Positions 1-5,011 of a stretch of 5,011 nucleotides of DNA are shown here, one piece after another. The first letter of the stretch is position 1. Each line of letters opens with the position of its first letter. Under the pieces are notes generated by a model. It worked only from the letters and a program-made list of their open reading frames with translations. It was not told the origin of the DNA and did not search any database. The translations under genes and the position numbers were made by a program. The stretch is from Gemmatimonadota bacterium. GTDB lineage: Bacteria > Latescibacterota > UBA2968 > UBA8231. Location of the stretch: the NCBI GenBank assembly GCA_026706165.1, contig JAPOZF010000374.1, positions 1 through 5,011 on the forward strand. Direction: 5' to 3'.

Positions 1-849
1 TCTCTGGACAGACTCGAAACCCAAGTGAAGAACAGGGACGAAAGCAGCGAGCGCATCCGGGGCTGGAGCGGAGAGACGGCCGAAAACCTGGCGGCCATCG
101 GCACCCAGGCCAAGGCGAGTTCCGAGGCGTTCACGGAAAGCTCGAGGGCCGTAACCGAAGGGCTGAACTCCCTGGCTGAGGCCACCGACGCGGAGAGGAA
201 TCACCAAGCACAGCGAGAGCAGTTTGCGGTCGAAGTACGAGAAATGTTCAACCGGCAGGCGGAGGAGTGGATGGGAGTCCAACAACAGGCGGTTGAGGCC
301 TTGCAGCAATTGATACAAACCAACCAAGCACTCGCGAGTCTGGGGCAGGAAGCACAGCACACGAACGCGGAACTCACCCTCCTGCCTGACGGGGTCCGCA
401 AGGCCAGCATGGCGATTGAGCACTTGGCCGATGTCGCCAGCGCGAGCAAGGCGATCTCGGGTTTGGAGGCCAACGCCAGGGCAGTGACGGATCAGCTCGC
501 CGGAATCGCTGGCGTAGGCAAGCAACATGAAGAGGCCCTCGATGTTACCGTCAAGAAGCTCCAGGAACTTGCCGAAGCTGCGGGCCAGAAGTTCGAAGGT
601 CAGGCAATACTCACGGAGGCCATCGCCAAAATCGCGGAATTCACGACGACAGCTGGCAGGTACACGGAGAATCTGAAGGCCACCGAACAGGAGATTCAGC
701 GGATCAATACGAGCCTGAATGGAGTGCAGAATACGCTGCAGGACGAAGGGATCAGGCTCGCCGAAGTGCTGAAGAAGGCCATCGCGGCCTTCGACGAAGC
801 CAAGGGCGGCGAAAGCACCAAGAGCCTGATCGACCGCATCTTTCGGTAG
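1..849 (+). CDS. Long coiled-coil protein, C-terminal part (candidate tail of a MotA/ZorA-like channel subunit); 5' end outside window
   Basis: The reading frame is open to the first base, giving 282 visible residues. A GTG at 25 could start it, but no Shine-Dalgarno precedes that codon and the frame continues upstream (SLDRLETQ), so the gene very likely begins outside the window. The visible part is almost entirely alpha-helical in character: rich in Ala, Glu, Gln, Lys and Leu, with no membrane segment, no cysteine and a single proline (residue 129, in LLPDG) that may mark a hinge between two long helical stretches. It ends in a basic-hydrophobic tip, SLIDRIFR. The next gene, 17 bases downstream, encodes a single-pass membrane coiled-coil protein. 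ZorA and related MotA/TolQ/ExbB-type channel proteins carry long helical cytoplasmic tails and sit directly before a single-pass partner, so I infer this is such a tail. The channel domain itself is not visible. Alternatives are a chemoreceptor-like or SMC-like helical protein. The reading frame is near certain; the family is not. Confidence 0.85.
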   Translation, partial: SLDRLETQVKNRDESSERIRGWSGETAENLAAIGTQAKASSEAFTESSRAVTEGLNSLAEATDAERNHQAQREQFAVEVREMFNRQAEEWMGVQQQAVEALQQLIQTNQALASLGQEAQHTNAELTLLPDGVRKASMAIEHLADVASASKAISGLEANARAVTDQLAGIAGVGKQHEEALDVTVKKLQELAEAAGQKFEGQAILTEAIAKIAEFTTTAGRYTENLKATEQEIQRINTSLNGVQNTLQDEGIRLAEVLKKAIAAFDEAKGGESTKSLIDRIFR

Positions 850-855
850 GCAGTC

Positions 856-859
856 AGGA
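856..859 (+). promoter_or_regulatory. Ribosome binding site for the 867 GTG start
   Basis: AGGA lies 7 bases before the GTG at 867 and inside the 17-base gap after the previous stop. It supports the GTG start. The only internal ATG codons near the front (residues 29 and 33) fall within the membrane helix and would destroy it. Confidence 0.5.
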
Positions 860-866
860 TACGTCC

Positions 867-1850
867 GTGGAAACGGAGGAGGGGTACAGGCGAGGTGCGG
901 TCCTTGGGCTTACCATCGCCGAAATATTCATCCTGCTGGTGTTCCTGATGCTGCTCGCCCTCATGGGCGTGAACCGCTACTGGGGCAAAAAGATCGACCC
1001 CTGGAAGGAGATCATGGCGAAGGCCACTCCCGGAGAGGTGGAGGAGGCGTTGAGACATCCTGACGATATCCGGGGGGAAATCAAGCGACTCGAGGAGCAG
1101 ATCGAGGAGCTGGAAAAGCAGAAGAAAAAGCTTCAGGAACGAATACGAACACTGGAGGACAGAGAAGGGGAAACCGGCAAGCTGCTTGACGAGGCAAACA
1201 AAAAGCTCCGGGAGGTGAATCGCGCCTTGGCGGAGCGAGAAAAAGCACTGGCGGACGCAGAGCGCGAAATCGAGACGCTGACCACCGAAAACCAGAAGCT
1301 CAGAGACAGGAACAGCGTGCTGCAGGGCGAAATTGACTCCCTCGACAACAGAATCCGGATCATCGGAAAGGGAATCACACCCCCGTGCTGGTACCAACTG
1401 ATCGAGGAGACCAACCCGATCACCAAGGCCAACTGGCGGGAGAAGCCGTACTACCTGTTTGACATCGTTATTCGCGAGGACCACATGGAAGTGCAGAGGC
1501 TTCCGATCCCCGAAGGATCTGCCGCGGACGACGGCGGGGCGCCTTACGCCGAGGAAGCAAAAACTCTTGCGTTGGACACCATCCCTTACGGGACCCCCCT
1601 GACGGACGAGGAAATGCGCAATTTCATGCGGACCCTGTACGAGAAGGGAAAGGCATCACAGGTCAGGACCTACTCGTGCATTTTCTACGTCAGGGTGTGG
1701 GACGAGACGCCCCCCGGTGCGAAGGAACGTTGGAAGCAGGCACATGATGGGGTGCTCGAACAGCTATTCGGAACACACCAGGTGCGTGGAGTATCCTGGC
1801 AAGACCGAGACAAAGAACCGGTAAACGTGCAAATAATGGGGCCGAGATAA
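867..1850 (+). CDS. Single-pass membrane coiled-coil protein, candidate ZorB/MotB-like partner without an OmpA domain
   Basis: The 327-residue protein has three parts. Residues about 11-33 form one membrane helix (LGLTIAEIFILLVFLML) with an acidic residue, E19, near its N-terminal side. Residues about 67-166 are a dense charged coiled coil (EEQIEELEKQKKKLQERI and onward). Residues about 170-327 form a globular domain with a PPCW motif (C174), YLFDI (196-200) and YSCIFYVRVWDETP (C271). MotB, ExbD, TolR and ZorB are single-pass partners of MotA-like channels with an acidic residue in that helix, which is the resemblance here. The OmpA-type peptidoglycan-binding domain of MotB and ZorB is absent. 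Charges flank the helix unusually: the N-side (METEEGYRRG) is roughly neutral to acidic and the C-side (NRYWGKK) is basic, so the coiled coil could be cytoplasmic. The gene lies between the helical-tail gene and the HEPN gene, with gaps of 17 and 44 bases. I do not recognise the C-terminal domain by name. The CDS is secure; the role is inferred. Confidence 0.9.
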   Translation: METEEGYRRGAVLGLTIAEIFILLVFLMLLALMGVNRYWGKKIDPWKEIMAKATPGEVEEALRHPDDIRGEIKRLEEQIEELEKQKKKLQERIRTLEDREGETGKLLDEANKKLREVNRALAEREKALADAEREIETLTTENQKLRDRNSVLQGEIDSLDNRIRIIGKGITPPCWYQLIEETNPITKANWREKPYYLFDIVIREDHMEVQRLPIPEGSAADDGGAPYAEEAKTLALDTIPYGTPLTDEEMRNFMRTLYEKGKASQVRTYSCIFYVRVWDETPPGAKERWKQAHDGVLEQLFGTHQVRGVSWQDRDKEPVNVQIMGPR

Positions 1851-1877
1851 ATCGAAGAATCCCCCAGTCGATCAGGC

Positions 1878-1883
1878 AGGGAG
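1878..1883 (+). promoter_or_regulatory. Ribosome binding site for the 1895 GTG start
   Basis: AGGGAG, followed by a GAGAGA run, lies 11 bases before the GTG at 1895. Spacing is slightly long but the purine-rich tract is clear. No in-frame ATG occurs in this gene before residue 178, so a non-ATG start is required. Confidence 0.4.
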
Positions 1884-1894
1884 AGAGAAACAGG

Positions 1895-2470
1895 GTGCCA
1901 TCACGTTCGTTGCAGAAGTGGAAGACCGAGCGCACAAGCGAGTTGGACGAAATAGAAACAGCTCACACTGCCATCGGCGGTAGCGGCAGGGGACGGAGGT
2001 ACGCAACTCAACAGGTGAATCACGCGTACGCGGTGCTGCTCTCCTCTCAGTTCCAAGGGTTCTGCCGAGACCTACACTCCGAGTGCGTCGACCACTTGCT
2101 GCAAATCATCCAACCAGCTTCTCTTCAGGTCGTGCTGAGCGCTGAGTTTCTGCTTCATCGAAAGCTCGACAAAGGCAACCCGACCCCGAGCAACCTCGGT
2201 GCGGACTTCAACAGATTCGGGCTTGACTTTTGGAGGGAGGTCAACCGAATCCGTCAAACAAACAAGGACCGGCAGAAGCGTCTTGATGAACTCAACGACT
2301 GGCGAAACGCGATCGCCCATCACGATTTCGCTACCAAATTGGGAGGACGGGCGAATCTGAGGCTTCAGGAAATCCGTAGGTTCAGAAGCGGGTGTAATGC
2401 ACTTGCGACTGATTTCGACCGTGTGATGGCGAAATATCTTGCTGGTGTAACTGGTTCAGTTCCCTGGTAG
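1895..2470 (+). CDS. HEPN-domain protein, probable RNase effector
   Basis: This 191-residue, largely helical protein carries the sequence WRNAIAHHDF, which contains the HEPN signature R-x4-H (R137 and H142, followed by H143). In HEPN ribonucleases of toxin-antitoxin, abortive-infection and CRISPR effector systems these residues form the composite active site of a dimer. An earlier conserved-looking helix (HAYAVLLSSQFQGFCRDLHSECVD, residues about 43-66) resembles the N-terminal helix of the RiboL-PSP/MAE-type HEPN families. No membrane segment or signal peptide is present, so it should be cytoplasmic. The GTG start is chosen because it is the first start in the open frame, has a purine-rich ribosome site, and precedes the helical domain. 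It lies 44 bases after the membrane gene and 13 bases before the small downstream gene, so it is probably co-transcribed with both. The likely role is an RNA-degrading effector; a non-catalytic structural HEPN is the alternative. Family placement is by motif only. Arg codons AGG and AGA occur often, unlike the genes to the right. Confidence 0.88.
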   Translation: MPSRSLQKWKTERTSELDEIETAHTAIGGSGRGRRYATQQVNHAYAVLLSSQFQGFCRDLHSECVDHLLQIIQPASLQVVLSAEFLLHRKLDKGNPTPSNLGADFNRFGLDFWREVNRIRQTNKDRQKRLDELNDWRNAIAHHDFATKLGGRANLRLQEIRRFRSGCNALATDFDRVMAKYLAGVTGSVPW

Positions 2471-2478
2471 GAGCAGGA
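2469..2478 (+). promoter_or_regulatory. Ribosome binding site overlapping the HEPN stop codon
   Basis: AGGAG (2469-2473) shares bases with the TAG stop of the HEPN gene, and a second AGGA (2475-2478) lies 5 bases before the ATG at 2484. The arrangement suggests translational coupling of the two genes. Confidence 0.55.
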
Positions 2479-2483
2479 CAATC

Positions 2484-2693
2484 ATGGCTGCGAAATCACA
2501 GAACAAGCGATCCAGTTTCGGTATCGGAGACAAGGTCCGACTCAGCTTTGGAAATCGGACCGTGACCGGGACTGTCGTCGAAGATAGAGGACGAATCGGA
2601 GTAGGAGGACGTCAGCTGTTCCGGATCGTTGTCAAAACGGGAGATGAGGATCTTGCCCTAGAGCTGCCGGCTGAAAAATTACGAGCCGCTTGA
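2484..2693 (+). CDS. Small basic protein, probable SH3-like beta-barrel, partner of the HEPN gene
   Basis: This encodes 69 residues from an ATG with a good ribosome site that overlaps the upstream stop. After a basic, Ser/Asn/Lys-rich leader (residues 1-11), the sequence alternates hydrophobic strands and Gly/Asp turns: GDKVRLSF, VTGTVVEDRG, IGVGGRQLFRIVV, then LALELPAEKLRAA. GDKV...G.V...G is typical of small SH3-like, KOW or Tudor-type barrels, which often bind RNA, DNA or peptides. No catalytic motif is visible. Codon use is noticeably less GC-biased (AGA, CGA, GGA and GTA in close succession) than in the deacetylase and ATPase genes. Its coupling to the HEPN gene suggests a dedicated partner, perhaps an antitoxin or a nucleic-acid-binding adaptor, but this rests on position alone. 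The CDS is likely real because of spacing, ribosome site and coherent protein pattern; its function is unknown. Confidence 0.8.
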   Translation: MAAKSQNKRSSFGIGDKVRLSFGNRTVTGTVVEDRGRIGVGGRQLFRIVVKTGDEDLALELPAEKLRAA

Positions 2694-2694
2694 T

Positions 2695-2714
2695 TCTCCC
2701 CTTGGCTGGGGGGA
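2695..2714. terminator. Weak hairpin between convergent genes, possible terminator
   Basis: TCTCCCC (2695-2701) can pair with GGGGGGA (2708-2714) around a six-base TTGGCT loop, including one T-G wobble, immediately after the stop of the small gene. No T tract follows on either strand, so it is not a standard intrinsic terminator. The same G run can alternatively pair with the C run at 2734-2739. A third small hairpin, TCCTG-AAA-CAGGA, lies at 2740-2752. The 78-base junction between convergent genes (2694-2771) contains nothing else I can identify. Confidence 0.3.
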
Positions 2715-2771
2715 CGCCGTATGACATCGGTTGCCCCCCTCCTGAAACAGGATCCTCCAACCCGGTAGCTC

Positions 2772-3632
2772 CTACGACCCGGCGCTGGCGAACTGCCCCA
2801 TCTGGTCGAGGTTCTCCCTGCCGGTCCGCTGCGCCCTCCTGAGATCGTTGTCGGTGACGGTCAGGTAATCGCTGGTCTGCCCGCTCTGCCTGATGAACGG
2901 CTCGGCGTACCCCGTGCGCCCGAACCAGCCGTGGTACCCGGCGAACGACTCGATCCGCTTGCGCGAGAACTGCGGGCCGTGCCCCTGGGTTTCGTACAGG
3001 GCCTCGGCCTCGATCCGCCGCGCCACCTGGTCGGAGATGTCGACGAACAGGTCGATGTCCGTCCAGCCGAACTCGACCCCGATGTAGTAGACCTGGGCCA
3101 CCTGGTGCAGTGAGCGCTCCCGGCGCCTGTCGGGCTGGGCGGCGCGCGCCATCGCCTGCTGGACGAGCTGGCCCGCGAGCGGGTGGTCGCCGTCCCACAG
3201 GCTGAACATGTTCCTGTGGGGGTAGTTGTACGGGGCGTGGGTGATGACGATGTGGGGGCGGATCTCGTAGAAGATGTCGGTCAGTTCCTCGATCAGCTGC
3301 GGCGACGAATCGAGGGGGTGGTCGGCGAACGGCAGGACGCGGGCGTCCTCGATCCCGAACAGGGCGCAGACCCGCTGCAGCTCCTCCCGCTTGCGCTCCG
3401 CCTGCTCGCCGCGCGGCCGCTCGAGGATCTCGGCGCGGCGTTCTTCCGCGGGTTTGCGCATCTCGTCCTCGAGCTCCTCGTCGTGGGTGGTGACGCCGTC
3501 GCTCAGGGATACCACGGTGACGCTGTCCCCGCGCTCGACGTGGTGGGCCGATGTTCCCAGGGTGTAGGTCACGTCGTGCGGGTGGGCGGTGATCGTCAGC
3601 AGGCGCAGGGGGGTCGGTCCGTCATCGTTCAT
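2772..3632 (-). CDS. PIG-L/LmbE family deacetylase with a variant AHPHD metal motif
   Basis: The 286-residue protein matches the PIG-L (LmbE-like) fold of zinc-dependent N-deacetylases, which remove acetyl groups from GlcNAc-type sugars (MshB, BshB, PIG-L). The opening LRLLTITAHPHD (residues 9-20) corresponds to the family motif AHPDD: H17 and D20 match the metal ligands, but the position normally holding the catalytic-base Asp is H19 and the usual following Glu is Val. The third metal ligand is probably H150 in DGDHPLAGQ, after the typical PHIVITHAP strand (126-134). A charged helical insert rich in Glu/Arg (about 51-87) follows SDGVTTHDEE. The ATG at 3632 is preferred over an in-frame TTG at 3680 because GGAG lies 8 bases upstream and the extra residues look non-coding. 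No signal peptide is seen, so it is probably cytoplasmic. The substrate is unknown. It is transcribed towards the left cassette and away from the ATPase gene by 220 bases. It is markedly GC-rich. Confidence 0.93.
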   Translation of the reverse strand: MNDDGPTPLRLLTITAHPHDVTYTLGTSAHHVERGDSVTVVSLSDGVTTHDEELEDEMRKPAEERRAEILERPRGEQAERKREELQRVCALFGIEDARVLPFADHPLDSSPQLIEELTDIFYEIRPHIVITHAPYNYPHRNMFSLWDGDHPLAGQLVQQAMARAAQPDRRRERSLHQVAQVYYIGVEFGWTDIDLFVDISDQVARRIEAEALYETQGHGPQFSRKRIESFAGYHGWFGRTGYAEPFIRQSGQTSDYLTVTDNDLRRAQRTGRENLDQMGQFASAGS

Positions 3633-3640
3633 TGCGTTGA

Positions 3641-3644
3641 CTCC
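3641..3644 (-). promoter_or_regulatory. Ribosome binding site fixing the deacetylase start
   Basis: On the minus strand GGAG lies 8 bases before the ATG at 3632. It decides between that ATG and the longer in-frame TTG start at 3680. Confidence 0.55.
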
Positions 3645-3748
3645 GCTAAGGCGGCCGGTGGATGAAGCGCTTTGCGGCAAGGGGGGCCGCCTGTTGGCCC
3701 CAGCCGCGGGGCGCCTTCCGAATCGGACAGGCGACCTGAATGGAGAAG

Positions 3749-3763
3749 GCGCGGAATCCGCGC
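3749..3763. promoter_or_regulatory. 15-base perfect palindrome in the deacetylase upstream region, possible operator
   Basis: GCGCGGAATCCGCGC is a perfect inverted repeat around a central A at 3756. It lies about 117 bases upstream of the deacetylase ATG, inside the 220-base intergenic region 3633-3852. On the minus strand a TTGACG (3783-3778) lies 17 bases before CGGATT (3760-3755), a poor -10 match that falls within the palindrome. An operator over a weak promoter is possible. A short hairpin (5-base stem, GAATC loop) is the alternative. Elsewhere in this region only a 6-base GGGGCC/GGCCCC hairpin (3683-3701) stands out. Confidence 0.25.
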
Positions 3764-3852
3764 TGCTGTTGCCAGTCCGTCAATATCCATATGAGGGCGT
3801 TCCGGCTCGATTTACCGGTTGCCCCCGATGGATGCAGGACGGATTCACCCCC

Positions 3853-5011
3853 CTACCGCTCCCACAACTCGCTCAGCGGCACGGCGAGCAGTCGCCCCCC
3901 GGCCAGGGTAAGCCGGTCGCGGCCGGTGTAGAGCAGCACCCCGGACTCGAAATCCTCCCCGCAGCGGTCAGCCAGCCGCAGGAGGCCCTGTCCGTCTCCA
4001 GAGCCGAGGGTGCCGCCGGCCTTGACTTCGACGCCCCAGGTCCTGCTGCCCCGGGTGAGGACCACGTCGACTTCCACGCCGTCCTTGTCCCGGTAGTGCC
4101 AGAACCGCAAATCCGGTTCCGTCCAGGTGGCCTGGGCCATGAGCTGCTGCACCACGAAGGACTCCAGCAGATGCCCCATGCGCTCCCGGCGGCGGAGCCA
4201 GTCGGCCTCGCTCAGGCCGGCCAGGGTCGCCGCCAGCCCGCTGTCGAGCAGATGGACCTTCGGCGCCTTGACGAGCCGTTTGGCCGGGTTGCGATTCCAC
4301 GCGGGCAGGCGCCGCACCAGGAAGAGCCGCTCGAGCACGGCGACGTAGTGATCCACGGTTTCCCGGTGAAGTCCGAGGATGCTGGCCAGGTTGAGTATGT
4401 TCAGCAGTTCGGAGGTGCGCAGGGCCAGCAGCTCCAGCACGCGGGCCAGCTCGCGGGCGTCCCTTACCCGCGCCACCTCCTGCACGTCCCGCTCGATGAT
4501 GCTGCGCAGGTACTGCCGGTGCCATTGCCGGGCGCGGCCGGGCGCGCGGGTCAGCGGCTCCGGATAGCCGCCGGCAACCAGCCGCGCCGGCAGCGGCGGC
4601 CCGGCAGGCTCCGTCCCGGGACGGATTCCCGGTGCGAGCGCGCCGTTCAGCAGGTCGCCGAGGAACCGCCCGGGCCGGCGCTCCTTCTCCGATTCGGTCA
4701 ACGGGTGCAACTGCGCCATTTCCATCCGTCCCGCCAGGGATTCGGTAACGGTCGGCACCAGCAGCAGGTTGGCCGAGCCGGACAGCAGGAAGCGGCCGGG
4801 GCGCCGGTCCTGATCCACCGCGCGTTTGATGGCTGTGAGCAGCGCCGGCACCCGTTGAACCTCGTCCAGAGTCACCGCTTCCGGCAGGCTGGCGACGAAA
4901 CCGTCCGGATCGGCACCGGCGTTCTGGTAGTAGTTGTGCTCGTCCAGGCTGACGAACGCACGCTCGCAAGCGAGCTGCTGCGCGAGCGTGGTTTTTCCGC
5001 TTTGCCGGGGC
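3853..5011 (-). CDS. AAA ATPase of the AAA_14/DUF4143 family; N-terminus outside window
   Basis: The frame is open through the right edge; an internal GTG at 4875 would begin after Walker A and is not the start. 385 residues are visible, numbered here from 5010. Residues 1-9, PRQSGKTTL, are Walker A with its first glycine just cut off (the base at 5011 fits a GGG codon). LDEVQRVP (48-55) is Walker B. FLLSGSANLL (about 74-83) fits sensor 1, followed by the family-typical ESLAGRMEMAQLHPLTESE. A winged-helix-like segment (LNLASILGLHRETVDHYVAVLERLFLV, about 206-232) and a C-terminal PD-(D/E)xK-like domain follow, with E313 and D315 (DGVEVDVVL) and E328-x-K330 (GVEVKAG). These are standard for the AAA_14-DUF4143 family, widespread and often multi-copy ATPases of unsettled function. 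About 20-40 N-terminal residues are probably missing, judged from usual family length. The gene appears intact, with no frameshift seen. It is the most GC-rich gene here and has no visible link to the left cassette. Confidence 0.95.
   Translation of the reverse strand, partial: PRQSGKTTLAQQLACERAFVSLDEHNYYQNAGADPDGFVASLPEAVTLDEVQRVPALLTAIKRAVDQDRRPGRFLLSGSANLLLVPTVTESLAGRMEMAQLHPLTESEKERRPGRFLGDLLNGALAPGIRPGTEPAGPPLPARLVAGGYPEPLTRAPGRARQWHRQYLRSIIERDVQEVARVRDARELARVLELLALRTSELLNILNLASILGLHRETVDHYVAVLERLFLVRRLPAWNRNPAKRLVKAPKVHLLDSGLAATLAGLSEADWLRRRERMGHLLESFVVQQLMAQATWTEPDLRFWHYRDKDGVEVDVVLTRGSRTWGVEVKAGGTLGSGDGQGLLRLADRCGEDFESGVLLYTGRDRLTLAGGRLLAVPLSELWER

Noticed and set aside
25..27. GTG as the start of the first gene
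   Set aside because: No Shine-Dalgarno precedes it and the frame stays open with similar helical sequence to the window edge.
696..1484. 262-residue minus-strand open frame
   Set aside because: It lies antisense across the end of the helical gene and most of the membrane coiled-coil gene. The Leu/Phe-rich translation is the complement of Lys/Glu-rich coiled-coil codons.
2632..3198. 188-residue minus-strand open frame
   Set aside because: Its Arg/Pro/Gly-rich product is an out-of-frame reading of the deacetylase gene running into the small gene.
3183..3665. 160-residue plus-strand open frame
   Set aside because: It is antisense to the deacetylase gene, whose minus-strand frame carries clear PIG-L motifs.
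3678..3680. TTG as an upstream start of the deacetylase
   Set aside because: The ATG at 3632 has GGAG at 8 bases and sits just before the conserved core. The 16 extra residues show no conserved character.
2728..3826. 11-base direct repeat CGGTTGCCCCC at 2728-2738 and 3816-3826, flanking the deacetylase gene
   Set aside because: A few 11-base matches are expected by chance in 5 kb, and there is no integrase, transposase or longer match to make it an attachment site or target duplication.
3740..3931. 63-residue plus-strand open frame in the intergenic region
   Set aside because: No ribosome site, no protein-like pattern, and it runs into the antisense of the ATPase gene.
3968..4969. 333-residue minus-strand open frame
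   Set aside because: It is an alternative frame of the GC-rich ATPase gene. Its product is low-complexity Arg/Gly/Ala/Pro, while the true frame shows Walker A, Walker B and DUF4143 motifs.

Overview
The window looks like accessory DNA from a high-GC bacterium, probably a Gram-negative (GTG starts, strong GC third-position preference in the right half); no phylum can be fixed from this sequence alone. It has two blocks that meet at a short convergent junction near 2694-2771. There is no rRNA, tRNA, CRISPR array, transposase or integrase that I can see, and no gene-free stretch longer than 220 bases.

Left block (1-2693, + strand): four tightly packed genes, apparently one operon running in from beyond the left edge. 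In order they are: (1) the C-terminal part of a long helical, coiled-coil protein with no membrane segment in the visible part; (2) a protein with a single N-terminal membrane helix carrying a glutamate, about 100 residues of charged coiled coil and an unfamiliar C-terminal domain; (3) a HEPN-type protein with an intact R-x4-H ribonuclease motif; (4) a 69-residue basic, probably beta-barrel protein whose ribosome binding site overlaps the stop of gene 3. Gaps are 17, 44 and 13 bases. The best reading is an undescribed or poorly described defence-type cassette: a MotA/ZorA-like channel with a long tail (channel part outside the window, so inferred), a single-pass partner lacking the usual MotB/ZorB OmpA domain, and an RNA-cleaving HEPN effector with a small partner. 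This is inference from architecture, not proof.

Right block (2772-5011, - strand): a PIG-L/LmbE-type deacetylase with a variant AHPHD metal motif, a 220-base intergenic region with a 15-base perfect palindrome, and an AAA ATPase of the AAA_14/DUF4143 family whose N-terminus is cut by the right edge inside the Walker A motif. These two genes are clearly more GC-rich (sampled lines 3361-3420: 48/60 GC; 4201-4260: 44/60) than the left block (2161-2220: 35/60; 2401-2460: 28/60). This is consistent with the left block being acquired separately. Nothing ties the deacetylase or the ATPase functionally to the left cassette.
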